A stretch of DNA of 64,000 nucleotides, taken from positions 186,001 to 250,000 of the forward strand of contig VXCM01000222.1 in NCBI GenBank assembly GCA_014773175.1, given 5' to 3'. Of this stretch, positions 33,215 to 45,700 are shown piece by piece. Source of the stretch: Lucifuga dentata. Its lineage: Eukaryota; Chordata; Actinopteri; Ophidiiformes; Bythitidae. The notes beneath the pieces were generated by a model. It worked only from the letters and a program-made list of their open reading frames with translations, was not told the origin of the DNA and did not search any database. Every line of letters begins with the position of its first letter. Positions within the stretch are counted from its first letter, which is position 1. The translations under genes and the position numbers were made by a program.

Positions 33215-34184
33215 GTACACTACAGGCCAGAAGCTTGAGGCCACCCCCAGATTAAAAAAAAAAAAAAAAAAANAAAAAAAAAAAAAAAAAAAAATCATCA
33301 GTACACTGGTTGTTTTACAATTTGTTGCACAGGAAATGACAAACATATATAAAATAAATGTGACTAATTAGTTTTCAAGAAGAATTTGTTAACAAGAGCA
33401 CATTATGTAGCCACTATGGCTTAAGAAATGATTTTTAATAATAATTTTTAATGAAGGCATGCCCAGTCTGTATTAATGCAATGGCACTCCAGTTGTGTTC
33501 CAACTACCTTGCCCAAACATAAGCCTTGGGCAAGGCAAGGCTTATGTGTTTTAACATTCTATTCAATAGCTGCTGTCTACCTTCTCCCAGATCATTTTGT
33601 GATTAACTTGCTACACGGTCCGGTCTGCAATCACCCCCATGTAAAACATCGGGGGGTTCAGTAATGCTGTGGGGGTGTTTTCAGGGAGAGAGATCTGGAG
33701 ACTTGGTCCAAGGTAAAGGAATTATGAAGAAAGAGAATTACCATTCCATCCTTCAAAGACACACAATTCCATCTGGTTTATGAATTATTGGTCAAAATTT
33801 CATTCTTCAACAGGACAACGATCCAAAACATTCATCAAAATTATGCCAAAATTACATTACATCCATTCAAAAGAAAAGCAAAAGGTTTTGAGAATTACGA
33901 CTTGGCCAGAGGGTGTTACTTTGACGAAACCAAAGTCTGAGCCTAAAATTACTTCAAAATGCTTTGATGTTGACAAATTCTTCTTAAAAACTAATTAGTT
34001 ACATTTATTTTATGTATTTTTGTCATTTCATGTGCAATAAATTGTAAAACAAGNAAAACTAATTAGTTACATTTATTTTATGTATTTTTGTCATTTCATG
34101 TGCAATAAATTGTAAAACAAGGTATATTGATGATTTTTTCTTTTTTTTTTAAATCTGGCGGTGGCCTCAAACTTCTGTATATAG
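33215..34184. mobile_element. Tc1-like transposon with long (about 200 bp) inverted terminal repeats
   Basis: The left end (GCTTGAGGCCACCCCCAGAT, from 33233) matches the reverse complement of the right end (TTTGAGGCCACCGCCAGATT). Similarity then extends about 180 bp inward: GTGACTAATTAGTTTTCAAG near 33360 against GTAACTAATTAGTTTTTAAG on the opposite strand near 33990. The interior is a decayed transposase on the + strand, with CAGGACAACGATCCAAAACA (QDNDPKH, the catalytic Asp region) near 33813. N-gaps at 33273 and 34054 fall inside; the second doubles 67 bp of the right repeat. Confidence 0.85.
33518..33546. repeat. 11-bp perfect inverted repeat inside the Tc1-like element
   Basis: CATAAGCCTTG at 33518-33528 is the exact reverse complement of 33536-33546, with a 7-nt spacer. 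Confidence 0.9.
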
Positions 34185-36410
34185 CAACCCAAACAACAAA
34201 AACCAGTGAAAATTTACTCTTAATTGAGTAATTATTCCTATTATCACTCCATGCAGGATCCTTTCCCCACACTCTTACATATAGTCTCTTTCTTTCCCCG
34301 TAGCTACTGTACGAAAAATCCTGATAAAAAATTTTGGGACTCTTGATAAACATGTTCCTCTGACCCTCTTATAGGAACCTGGGACCAACTGAAGCTTTCA
34401 AATCAGCATGAGAGCGCTGTAGCACACAGAGTGTATCACAGACTCAGTATTTATTCACTTGTGCGTAAATCATTCTCTTTTACAGTCTCTGTGTGTGGGA
34501 ATGCAGTTAAAACTCAGGGAGGAGAAATGCAGCGTGAGGTATTTCTGGCTCTTGCAGCACGGCAACATGTGAAGACACTGAAACTTGTGTGCATATATGT
34601 GTGCATACATTACAGTGTGTGCATAACCCAAGGCCCAAAAACACACGAGAAATTTGAGTATGCACCGATGCAAGCACACATCCAGTTAGACAACAGCTCA
34701 GACACACACAATGCACATTTTTGCAGACACACACTCACATACCTGTCATTGCAATTCACATGATCACTCTTTTTATATAAAGGAGACAGGGCATTGTCAG
34801 AATGGCAGAAGCTGAAGCCTCATATTAGCCCCCCTGTCAGAGCCAGTGAGCGAAGAGATGACATTAACATGAGTGCTGCTGTCCCTTACAGCTCACCCAG
34901 CCTGTCTGCATGGAAACAGGAGCCCCGTCTGCACACAGCTAAAAGCAAAGTGCCCACCAGTCTGCCATTTAATCGCTGAGAAACTCCTTTTATTGCTTAC
35001 TTATTTACAGGCTGTTTTCCCTCAGAGTTGAGATATCTTTGTCAATATTGTATTGCTCTGAAAGCACTATAACCTCCAATTAAATTATATCACCTTCTTT
35101 CTCTGCATGAGCAGTTCACTGTCTTCAAAAGGGGAGGGGGAAAAGACTCCTTTAACAAGTTTGGCTCGCGCTAAAAACCAATGACAGCCTACAAAACAAA
35201 TGTGGCATTACAACTGGGTATTAAAAGGTTTGACATTTACCAAGGCTCATTTATATGACCGCCCGTACTTAGCTCATTGGCAGCCCCAATTACGCTGGGT
35301 AGAGCAGGAGTGAAAACTCCAGGGTTGGGCTGAGTTGGGGCTGGGGAAACACAGTGGGGTGAGCCATTAACGGCTTGTGGGAGGATCATCCTGTAGATGA
35401 ATGAACACCTGGATTAATGGGGTCAGTGAGCACCAAGCTGCTAAGGAAGGAGTATCCTAGCCAAGGCAGCCATTTTACATTTTACATTTACTGCATGTCT
35501 CCCAGGCCGTTTTCCTCTACCAGTTTTAGAGGGGACAGCAAGAGGGTCCCACAAAGGACATTTTACACCTTGCATATTGGAAATGGGTGGTTGAGATGCT
35601 AGTTATACAGTTATGATTGCAAGGGCCCTCAGCATAATCAAGGACAAAACACTATGTAGAAACTGCGATGGATTTATACTTGCACAAAATAGTTAAAGAA
35701 AATATAGCAATATTAAATCTGTCTGTGATCTGTACTCAACTGATTGTGATTGTGATGTGGTGTGCTGTCTTATTTTGGATTTTAATGCCATTTTTATGAT
35801 TGATTACAATCATTCCCACAATAGTTATTTAGGAGTAAGTTGGGTTCAAATTGTCACTACGCTGCCTTGACTCCTCTCTAAAAGTGTTTTTACAATGCAA
35901 ACTAAACAGGGAGGCTGCTGGCCCTTTAAATTGAGCTGAGTGCTTGGCAGGCTAATAGATGAAGTCTAAAGGTGCTAATGGATGGCAACCTGAAAAATGG
36001 TCTTATCTGAAAAGGTCCAGGACAGTTATAAATGAAATAATCATGCTGAGTGCATTAATCCATGTACATGCCCTAAGGCGGGACCCCAGCTCACCATTTG
36101 ATCTGTGTGAGTGCATGAATGTGTGTTTGTGTGTGCATGCATCTCTGTATATGCAAGCAACCAAGTAACCACCCCCTTTACTGTTTTCATTCTGTCACTC
36201 CTTTTGTTTGACAGCTAACAGCAAAGGTTTTTATTTTGACTTGCTTTTAAGCAGGACTTCCAGCAGGGGATGCAGCACAGGAAAAGAGAGTGAGGTGTGA
36301 GAAATTGTGAAAAACAGAAGTCACAAAATTAACATTGGCACCACAGTCTAAATGACTTCAATTATTGTGCATAAGGTTCCTGGAGTAAAAGGTAACCAGC
36401 CTTGGAAATT

Positions 36411-36533
36411 TGGGGGGGGGTGTACATGAAGAACAGAGGAAAGGTACTGTGTGCTCATTAGTTGAATATTANTGGGGGGGGGTGTACATGAAGAACAGAG
36501 GAAAGGTACTGTGTGCTCATTAGTTGAATATTA
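36411..36533. repeat. 61-bp exact duplication around an N (assembly artefact)
   Basis: 36411-36471 and 36473-36533 are identical, separated only by N at 36472. It should be read as one copy. Confidence 0.9.
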
Positions 36534-38136
36534 TCTCCATCATTAGATCTTGTCACAGGGTATTTTGGTGACAGTACATCTTGCCAGAATTTTCTTGAAT
36601 CTTCCCATTTTTTCAAAGCAGGAATGGATAATAAAGGACCTCAAAGCCAGGTCAAAAATGTATAACCTGCAACATCCTGTAATACAATTCATGTGTTTCT
36701 TTTCTTATGCTGCATCTTATATCTTGTCATTATGTTTCTATTTGGTGCCAACACTAACTTATGATGAGATAAACTATGTGAGTGTTTCACACAGTCACAC
36801 ATGTTCCACTGTCCTACAGTTTTTGAAGAGTGGGTTATACATTCATGCGTAGAAAAAGAAATTCAGATTCTGTTCTGTCTTATCAGAACGCTATTTTGGG
36901 TTACGTCAACTTTTTATTGATTTTTTTAAAATTTATTATTTTAATGAAATGTTTCACATTTACTCATTTTAGTACCCAATGAATGCAGGAGTTCAGGAGT
37001 CCAAATCTGTGTAGATGAAAACACTCTAGCTGAGTCAGAAACTCTAGCCAACACTGCCACCTACTGGACAAGGGTCATCCCTCCCAACAGCACACAAGAA
37101 ACCACACTGCATATGTAAGTATTTTAGTGTCCATTTTTAAACTATTTAAAAATAATAAAATAATTCAGGCTGGTCTGTGAAATTGCAAGCTTAATTGAAT
37201 TCCTAAATGTGTCCCATACAATAAGATTCAAACTGGAACATAAAAAAATATACAATATTCTCTGTCTGTAGTAATTAATTGTAAGATGATTGTGTGCTTA
37301 CTGAACTGTCCTTCAATCTCCTCCGGCATTATTATAGCAAAAGATTTCATATATTTTATAACTTACCACCCTATTTGTACTCTTTAGTACTTATACAATG
37401 TACTTTTTACTTGTAGTTTTCAGTGCCACCTTCTGGCAATATAATACTTTACGGACCATACTTTTTAAGACTAAGCACTTAGTACTTTTGACATACTTAC
37501 TTTTGATATTAATATGTAATGTCATACTCATTACTTAGTATAGTATTTAGTGCCTAGTAACTAATACTTAGGACTAACTTCAAAGTGATGACTTTTTAGT
37601 ATAAAACAGGTATTCAGTACTTTTTGCTTTGTCTTAGTACATTTTAGAACTAAGTTTACATTACTTCAAAGATTTTAATAACAATTGTAATAAAAGTAGT
37701 AGGTACTGTATTCTGTACTCCTAACTAAGGTACTTTTTAGCACTACATACATAGCACTAGGCATTTAGTAGAAAATATTTAATAATTTCCTGTTTTCTAT
37801 TTTACTTCATGCTCATTAATACTTTTTCTACTCTTCCTATGTTCATAGTTCTTCAGTTGCTTCTTTTTGCACAGCTTTTCAATCAAAAGCTTCAGCACTG
37901 AACAAATATATCACATTTTCTTCAGAAAATGCAATAGTTTATATATTTATTGGTGTATTTAATTGAAAATGGCACTTGCCTGTCAATCAACTCTGAGGGA
38001 AGAGACCTTACAGCTGATTGGATAATCCTCAGCATATCAATTAGCCTTAGCTCTGCCTGCTTCTAAAGAGACTTTCTCAAAGACTTGACACTTCTTTAGA
38101 TTGGTTTAGGATAGATATGGTCAAGGTATATATGTG

Positions 38137-38200
<64 letters not shown>
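38137..38200 (+). repeat. (TAGA)16 microsatellite
   Basis: Sixty-four bases of uninterrupted TAGA/GATA repeat. Confidence 0.97.
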
Positions 38201-39408
38201 CATGCCATTCTATTGTTGATTAGAAAGTAAGCTAACCTAACTTACGTAAAATCAACGAGCATTAGCTAAGCATTGTTTTTACCACCTCCCAAAATAATGT
38301 TAGTGCTGTAGAAAGAGGTTCTATTTGCCATTAGGCTTTTTTTTTTTTTTTTTTTTTTTATAGATGACTCAGAGCCTATGATGCTCTGGGATCACAGCTC
38401 CAACCACTGATTTATGCAAACATGACAGATTGGAAAACTTGTCATTAAAAAGTATGAGGTAGACATAATAGCCTAATGATTTCACTGATTACAAATATTA
38501 CTAATACTTTGAATCATTCACTCTGGTGGATTTATAGTACACACATTTCTTTCAACATTCCCAGAAATTTTACTGATTATATTCTTGATTTTGTTTTATA
38601 GTGACAAAGGCCAAGGGGGCATTATTCTGAGTCCTGTATTACCAAATGACAGAAAAACAGATTGGCAGAAGAACTTCTGGCTACTAAGAATACTAAACGG
38701 AGCAAGGGTGAATGTCAACCAGATTTACAAGTTAAAAATGAAGACAAGGCAAATGGGCAATACTTGTCACTCATTCAAATGTGCAGTATTCAAATTCCCC
38801 TTCCTCATTTTCAGACTGCAAATTTGAATGTCTCTACTGAAAGACTTGGAGCAAGACTTTGTAGCAGCAGTGAAGCTACACATGGCAAGTATGGGCATCT
38901 TAATAAAGAAATACTGCTACAAAAATGAGCTCAATCACTGCAATATTATCTTTGGTGAAAGTCAATATTAAAAAGTCTCTTTGTCAATACAGTTCTAATC
39001 TTTTCAAGCTCAAAATAATGGCCAGGAAATGTAATTCAAGTAAACAATGAATCAATCGTAGATAAAACCTGTTTGAAAGATATTCTCAGAGAGGGAGAAA
39101 CAGTGGAAAGCAATCAAAAGCAACTTTACCCTCTAGACATTTTCCAATTACACTGTGGCTCACCAGCAGATCAAAGCTAGGATAATCCTAAAGTTGGATG
39201 GCATGACTACTAGTATATAGATCTAAATATGCGAGTGAGAACCAATAGGGAGGATGTTTAACAAATGAGTGTGTCAGAGCTACAAGAAGGGCAGACAAGT
39301 AAGGAGAATGGGGAGAGACAAAAGTAAAGGAATGGAGTGAAATAGCATTGAGTGTGCATATGGAAAGGAGAGGGAGGAGGGGAGCTCTGGGGTTGGTGCA
39401 CTGGTATG

Positions 39409-39720
39409 TGACGTCAGAGGCTTGTTGGATTGAGGCGCTGTGTCCTGCTGATTTTAATCCCACCTCATTAAGGAACAGAGAGCAAGCGACTGTTCAAACG
39501 CTCTGGGGAAACGAGAGAAAGTGACAGCAGAAGCAAGGAATACTAAACATTCCACTGAGGAAGATAAGTGGAGCTAATTTACAGCTGACAGAAGGAAGAG
39601 GTCAAGACAGCAAACATTTTATTTTCTCTTTTCAAACTAATGCCTGCTTTTCCCCTTTACCCTTTCCTTGATTGTCTTGAGCGTCTTCACTCCAAATCTT
39701 AACATTTCAACAAATCAACC
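39409..39720 (+). promoter_or_regulatory. putative fscn2 promoter and 5' UTR
   Basis: A perfect palindromic CRE (TGACGTCA, 39409-39416) is followed within 50 bp by a GGATTG (39427-39432, reverse CRX-like), an NRL half-site-like TGCTGA (39446-39451) and a CRX/OTX core TAATCC (39455-39460). The ATG is at 39721. CRX and NRL drive photoreceptor genes, and FSCN2 is expressed in photoreceptors (established knowledge), so the cluster fits. The start site is not known; I infer it between about 39460 and 39500. No TATA box is evident. Confidence 0.5.
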
Positions 39721-42700
39721 ATGCCCACAAACGGAATTAACAGGGCCCTGAAGCTGCAATTTGGCCTAATCAACCATGAGAGCCGCTACCTGACAGCCGA
39801 GGCCTTTGGTTTCAAGGTGAACGCCTCAGGCATCAGCATGAAGAAGAAACAGATTTGGACATTGGAGCAGAATGATCAGGATAGTCAGGTGGTATTCCTT
39901 CGCAGCCACCTTGGACGCTATCTGGCCTCTGACAAAGATGGGAAGATCACTTGTGGGGCTGAGAAGGCAGACCCTGACTGCCGTTTCCTCATTGTGCCCC
40001 AATTGGATGGCCGCTGGGCGCTCCAGTCAGAACCTTACCTGAGGTATTTTGGAGGCTCAGCTGACTACCTGTCCTGTTTTGCCCAGGTCATTGGGGAACA
40101 AGAGCTGTGGGCTGTCCATTTGGCCTTACACCCACAAGCCAGCCTGCTCAGCGTGGCACGTAAGCGCTATGCCCACCTGTCGGCCTCAGATGGAGAAATC
40201 TCAGTGGACAGCAACATTCCCTGGGGAGTAGACTCCTTGGTCACCCTGGTCTACATGGATGGCAAGTATAGCTTGAAGACCTGTGACAGCCGTTTCCTCA
40301 GCAATGATGGAAAACTGGTGAAGGAGAACAGCCATACTACCAGCTTCACATTGGAGCTAAAATCTGGCAAGCTGGCATTTAAGGACTATGAAGGGAAATA
40401 CTTAACACCGATGGGTCCCACTGGCACACTGCGCTCTGGTCGATGCTCCAAACCTGGAAAAGATGAGCTGTTTGATCTAGAAGAAAGTCATCCACAAGTA
40501 GTTTTTCAAGCTGCCAATAAAAGATTTGTCTCCGTCAAGCAAGGTAATCAGCCAGTAATATATTCATTATATTCTATGTCTAATTTTCTGATAACAAAGC
40601 AGTGTTTCATTTATACAGAATTCATAGAGAATGGATGGGAGTATAGCAACCCTGATGTTTATAATGCAGTAGCAGAGCAGAAGCATGAGGGTTTTGTGAA
40701 GTCATAATGGTTAAAGAATTATTTTCACTTGCTTGAAAATACATCTAAACAACTTCTTGAATAATCTCAAAAGCTGGAAAAACTCGCTGAAGATGTGTCC
40801 TAATCCAACATCTTTTTGGAGAGGATGGAAGATGGATTTACAATAACAATTGGACGTGAAAACAATGTAGTATTCATGTAAGTCAAATGTGGCTCAGAAC
40901 CAGGAATTTCCCTCAGGGGTTCCATGTTCCGTGTTGAATTACTGTTCACACTTGCGGAATGAAGAAATAATGAATTTACATCACAGCTAATGAAAATATG
41001 CTTGGCTAATAGTTTATATGGACTAAGCTGCAAAGCCATTTGCAATTGAAAACACATTGCTGGCACCACGTGAAACCATTTTCTGGTCTCTTTGAGAGGC
41101 AAAAAAAGATGGTCACTAGTCACTAGAGTACACAAACACTCCCAAATTACTGCAGAAGAAAACTGCCAGTGTGTCTGTGTGTGCTGAATGATGTGTTTAT
41201 TTTTATTTACATCCTTGTTACAAGAAAATAGAACTGTTACTACTGTAAAAGCTTTAACTTAATACAGTGTCAACTTTTCACTACTATGAAGTTCTCAAGA
41301 TTTCGGTTCAGTCGCCCTTTCAGGTAAACCAGCTATCTCTCAGTTCCATGATCTGTTTTGCATTTCAACATTCATTTATTCTCCATTGGTTTGAGCTTGA
41401 CATTGGTCTTCCTCATCCACGAGTTTTAGGAACTGAACTAGTGTGGCTACATTGACACTTGCATTTTCTGCTTATAGGCATTAAGTGTAGCCTACGCAGA
41501 GAGTCTAGCCAAAAAAACAGCCACAATAATTTAGACTCAAATAACACATTCCATAATAACAGATTGTAATGGCCTGTGAAGTTTCATTTCTTCATTACAG
41601 TAACAAAAGGAGCCGATTAGGTGCATTCACAAGCCACTGAAAGAAAGCTCTGGCTTTCTTGCCTGCTTGCTAGATGCAGATTGGTTGACAGCCATGCTGA
41701 GGAGGTAATCATGGTAATGGGCTTTGTCATTTCCACTGTGTGTCCATTGAAGATTAAGCAGCGTGCAAATGACTCCAGAGCAGACCTGTGCTGCATGGGT
41801 GTCAATTACCATCAATGAACCTTAAGCCTTGCAGCTATGGTACTAGCTCATAAAGTCACTCAGCGACAGAGTGTAAATTTCTCCCAATTATAATGGGATA
41901 GCGTGGCAGAGAGGCGGTAGCTGCAAGTTACAAGGTCTACTGCCAGCCTGAATAATATGATCCTCGCTGTAGAATATACTTTATAAGCTTTGGAATGTTA
42001 CCAAAACAAATGAGTTCCTAGAGACCTGTATGATGTACAGATAATATTATTATTATCTGAGGAATTAGGTTCTCAAACCAACTTTTGATTGTGTCATCAA
42101 TTTGAGCTTTCAAATTCTAGTTTATAGGGCAGGAAATTACATTTTGAACTGTAGTGTTTGGCCTGGTGGCAGTTCCACTTTTTGTAATGACCACAGCACT
42201 TAAAAGCTGCTTAGTGGGCCCTGTGGTGCAGATTTGCATTTCTCCACTAAGGGCATTACAGCAAGCGAATGAGAGAACGGATGGAGGGGGTGGTGGGGGG
42301 ATTAGGGTTGAAACAGGCTTAAGACAAAGGTTGAAGGATATTTCTGTGGCATCTAATTTGAACTACAGCAAACACAGTTCAGTTATATGAGTTTGAGTAC
42401 TCTCTACTGCCTGGAACGCTCCACCAGACAGAGTTTGCATACAGAGATTAATGATATATATATATATATATATAATGATAGAATGGCTGCAAATGAGTGT
42501 CTCAATTTGAAAAAGTTATCAGAAAAAAACTTTTTATACCTATGCATACCAACAACAGTAAACAATGAGCAGCAATACACAAAGTTATTTTTGGGCTGTC
42601 CCCAAGGATGCATTTTTCACTGAAATGCTGCAGACTGGGTATTGTATACCTCAGTTTCAGGGTCAAAATCATCCATCTAAGTCCAATATTTTCAACAGTG

Positions 42701-44606
42701 CTATACGAGTGTGTCCTTGCAAATGAAAATGCTTAATTATACAGTTACTGCCTTTATCCAAAAATTGGGTGAATATTCTTTGAAATTAGGTGTGAGTGTT
42801 ACAGCTACTCATTTCGGGCTGACTGTTTCAGTGTATGAAAAAACAAAATGCATGAAAAAACAATACTCCAAAGATAGACTGTAATGAATTTATGTATTTG
42901 AACATGTCTAGAGGAGTATTCTCTTTAAAAAAAAAAAAGGCACAATGATGAAATGTTGAATAAACATTAGCACACATTACACTTGTCTCAGTCATAGTGA
43001 ATCGTGACACAGTAAGTCTGATACAATACTATCAAGTCTTGAGAATCTGGTGATCTGATCTGTGATCAAATATGTAATGTCCATTAACACAAAAATGGCC
43101 TGGCATTACATAAATAATCAGTTCATCTGCCCATCAGGGAGCTTTAAAGGGACATTAGTTCATAGGTCTCATAGTTTGTGGCACGTTAAGGCACCTTTCA
43201 CCCGCAAGACTTTCAAACAACTTTAATAAACAGCTGTGTCTAAACCTTAAAGTCTAGCACTGCAAAATGAACCACACTTTTGATGAACAAACAAACAAAT
43301 GAAGATGTACTATAGTACTGTCAGCAATTACTATGTGATCTTCATAGCATCAAGCCACATTTTTCAAAGCCACACCTGTTGCCTATACAGTATGTGGAGA
43401 TGGAAGCCATTGTCAGGACTACATTGTACTGTGTGGTGCATTAATAGAGTGTTTGCAATTAAATGTCAGACCACTTTAACATACACATTCTCTTTTGCAA
43501 TCCTAAGAGAGTAAATTACATTCAAGAGAGGCAACATTGTAATCTATATTTTCCATTGAGCAAAGGCACAATTATCAGAGTTGTCTTTTCCTTCTCTTAA
43601 TGTCAGGGGTGAGTATTTCAGCCAATCAGGATGTGGAAACAGACATGGAAACCTTCCAGATGGAGATTGAGAAGGAGAGCAAAAAGTCTATCTTCAGAAC
43701 AAATGGTGGATCCTACTGGACTCTGGTGACTCATGGAGAGATCCAGTCCACTGCCACAGAAATGTAAGTAGGGCTTACGGCTTCATATTTTTTTTTTTTT
43801 TTTTTTTTTAATCTATATCTACCTTCAAATCTCCATCTGCATATCCTTCTCTTTCTTTCCAGAGAGGCAAACACAATGTTTGACATTGAATGGCAAGGAC
43901 GGAAGGTAGCACTCAAGGCAAGTAATGGGAAGTATGTATGCACAAAGAAGAACGGGCAGCTCTCAGCGGTCAGTGATACTGTGGGTGAGTGCTTTCGGGA
44001 AGTGTGGTGTTTGTTTGAAAATACCCCCTATTTTTTTTTTAACCTGTGTTTCAGCATACGCAGACTCAATTATCAGCATCTGCCCTATGCTCTTGTGGCC
44101 ATTTGCAGGTGAGAACGAATTATTCCTGATGAAACTCATCAACCGCCCTATGCTGATCCTTCGGGGAGAGAATGGTTTTGTGTGTCACCACAAGAATTCC
44201 AACACTCTGGATGCTAATCGATCTGTCTATGACATTTTCTCGATGGTCTTCAATGACGGAGCTTACAACATAAAAAGTCAGTGTTTGTTCATCCTGTATC
44301 AGAGGCCACATTAATTAGCATCTAATTCTTAATTATGCCAGACTAATACAATTAAATGAACTATATTGTCCCCTTGCAGGTGTAAATGGAAAGTTCTGGT
44401 ATGTCCCCGGCAGTGGCCTAGTGTGCTCAGATGGAGAAAAGCCAGAGGACTTTTTCCTCGAATTTTTGGAGCATGGACAAATTGCCATCAAGGGTTCTAA
44501 TGGCAAGTACCTGCGTGGAGACCAGGGAGGCACGCTTATGGGCGATGGTGTAACGGTTGATGCATCCTCTCTCTGGCAGTACTCATCCCTTTTCACCAGG
44601 GAGTGA
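39721..44606 (+). CDS. fscn2: fscn2: fascin-2, actin-bundling protein (5 exons, complete, 498 aa)
   Basis: Cross-links actin filaments into parallel bundles in photoreceptors and hair-cell stereocilia. Exons: 39721-40543, 43607-43763, 43863-43984, 44109-44276, 44380-44606. The four internal phases fit, and sizes 157, 122 and 168 nt equal those I know for vertebrate fascins. Four beta-trefoil repeats are expected, roughly 1-140, 141-260, 261-380 and 381-490. The protein opens [18 protein letters not shown]; the MPTNG start and the segments RSVYDIF and VCSDGE favour fascin-2 over fascin-1. Ser39 and the following KKK (41-43), the PKC-regulated actin-binding site of fascins, are present. Unlike mammalian fascins, which end at or near the final W-x-Y, it continues seven residues after WQY (SSLFTRE). 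Whether it is fscn2a or fscn2b is undecided. Confidence 0.96.
40544..43606 (+). other. fscn2 intron 1 (3.1 kb)
   Basis: Separates the large first exon from exon 2. The frame of exon 1 stays open to 40707 by chance. Contains an (AT)n tract at about 42452-42473 and no gene. Confidence 0.9.
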
Positions 44607-45158
44607 GAAGAAGAGGTGCAGGATTTGCTCGTACTAGCGTTAACATGATGCAGACTGACTGGGGAGATTTTCCTGCATTTTTTTTATTCCAGCTGCAAGG
44701 TGCCCGATCCTCTTTTTAATTGGAAGAAGTTAAATTTTTAGAAAAATAAGGATGTGATTGTTTTTTTGTTTTTCAGAGTACGTATAAAATAGTTCTTTCA
44801 AGCGACAAGGCCAATATCACAGAGTCCGTATGTAAATTTATAATTTCACTTTTGCATGTCACCTAATATGGAATATGACAATGGCTGCCTAATTTCTTTC
44901 AGACATAATTTATACAAGTGGGAAGTCACACTGATCTGTCATTGAATGGACAAATCAGAAGGGTGTTGGTGCCTTTCTCACTTAATTTGAATGCCTTTGA
45001 CACATTTTCTATTTAGCTTATTCAAAAGGCAGCACCATGACTGACAACTAAAATAACCTTTAGCTGTTATGCTGCTGCTTTGACTAAAATACTTGTGAAA
45101 AATATTCATAAGTTCCAAAAAAGACAACCTCTCTGTACCCTAATTGACAATCAATAAA
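44607..45158 (+). other. fscn2: fscn2 3' UTR (minimum) with AATAAA
   Basis: The first clear polyadenylation signal after the stop is AATAAA at 45153-45158. Further signals (about 45225, and 46973-46978) could extend the transcript to about 47.0 kb; the choice needs RNA evidence. Confidence 0.5.
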
Positions 45159-45429
45159 AAACTAGAAGGGTACTCACTGGCCTCCACCAGAGCCAAACAA
45201 GCCCAGATAAATTTGTCTTGTTTTAATAAATACTGGTCTAATATGTTTTAACAGTATTTTTTTGGATTGGTCTCCATTACGATTACAGATATGTCAAAAT
45301 CTTTTGCATATGAAATCACTGTTATCTCAATGGCATATTACTGGTTGTGGCATGTTTCTAGACGTTTTTTTTTTTTTTTNTTTTTTTTTTTTTTGTACTG
45401 TACAGTAATTTCATTAATGCGCCCCTATG

Positions 45430-45700
45430 CAAGCCTGTTTTAGTCCATTGGATCTGGATCCTTATTTGGATCTGAACCAAATTGCACCTATTAATATGGC
45501 TAAATATGGCTTCCCCCNCCCCCATTGAGATTGGTGTATTACTTTTTAAGAAATTGACGAAAATATTGGAAAAAAAAAGCCCTGTCTTGCAATATGAAGT
45601 AATATTTTTTTAACTATTCTGGATCCACACCAAAATTTAATAGCTTTTTCTGTGGACTATGCCCCAGTCTTCCACCAAGTTTCAACAAAATGGCTAAACC
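45430..45700. repeat. fragment of a widespread fish interspersed repeat
   Basis: The segment CAGTCTTCCACCAAGTTTCA and the upstream GATCCACACCAAAATTTAAT resemble a dispersed repeat I recall from many fish genomes. The family name is not certain. N at 45518 lies inside a C run. Confidence 0.45.

Larger units (their letters stand above)
34190..39400. other. intergenic between Tc1 element and fscn2
   Basis: No gene recognised. Contains CTCF-like motifs at 37054-37067 and 37433-37446, a stretch dense in TACT/AGTAC words (37380-37760), a (TAGA)16 tract, a poly-T run near 38337-38359 and an artefactual duplication around the N at 36472. Confidence 0.7.

Noticed and set aside
36411..36533. Apparent tandem duplications at N positions as biological repeats
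   Set aside because: Exact identity, lengths near 61 bp and the single N point to assembly joins.
39721..44606. Possibility that the fascin is fascin-1 or fascin-3
   Set aside because: The MPTNG start, the [14 protein letters not shown] segment, VCHHKNSN and VCSDGE fit fascin-2, and bahcc1 is the expected neighbour.
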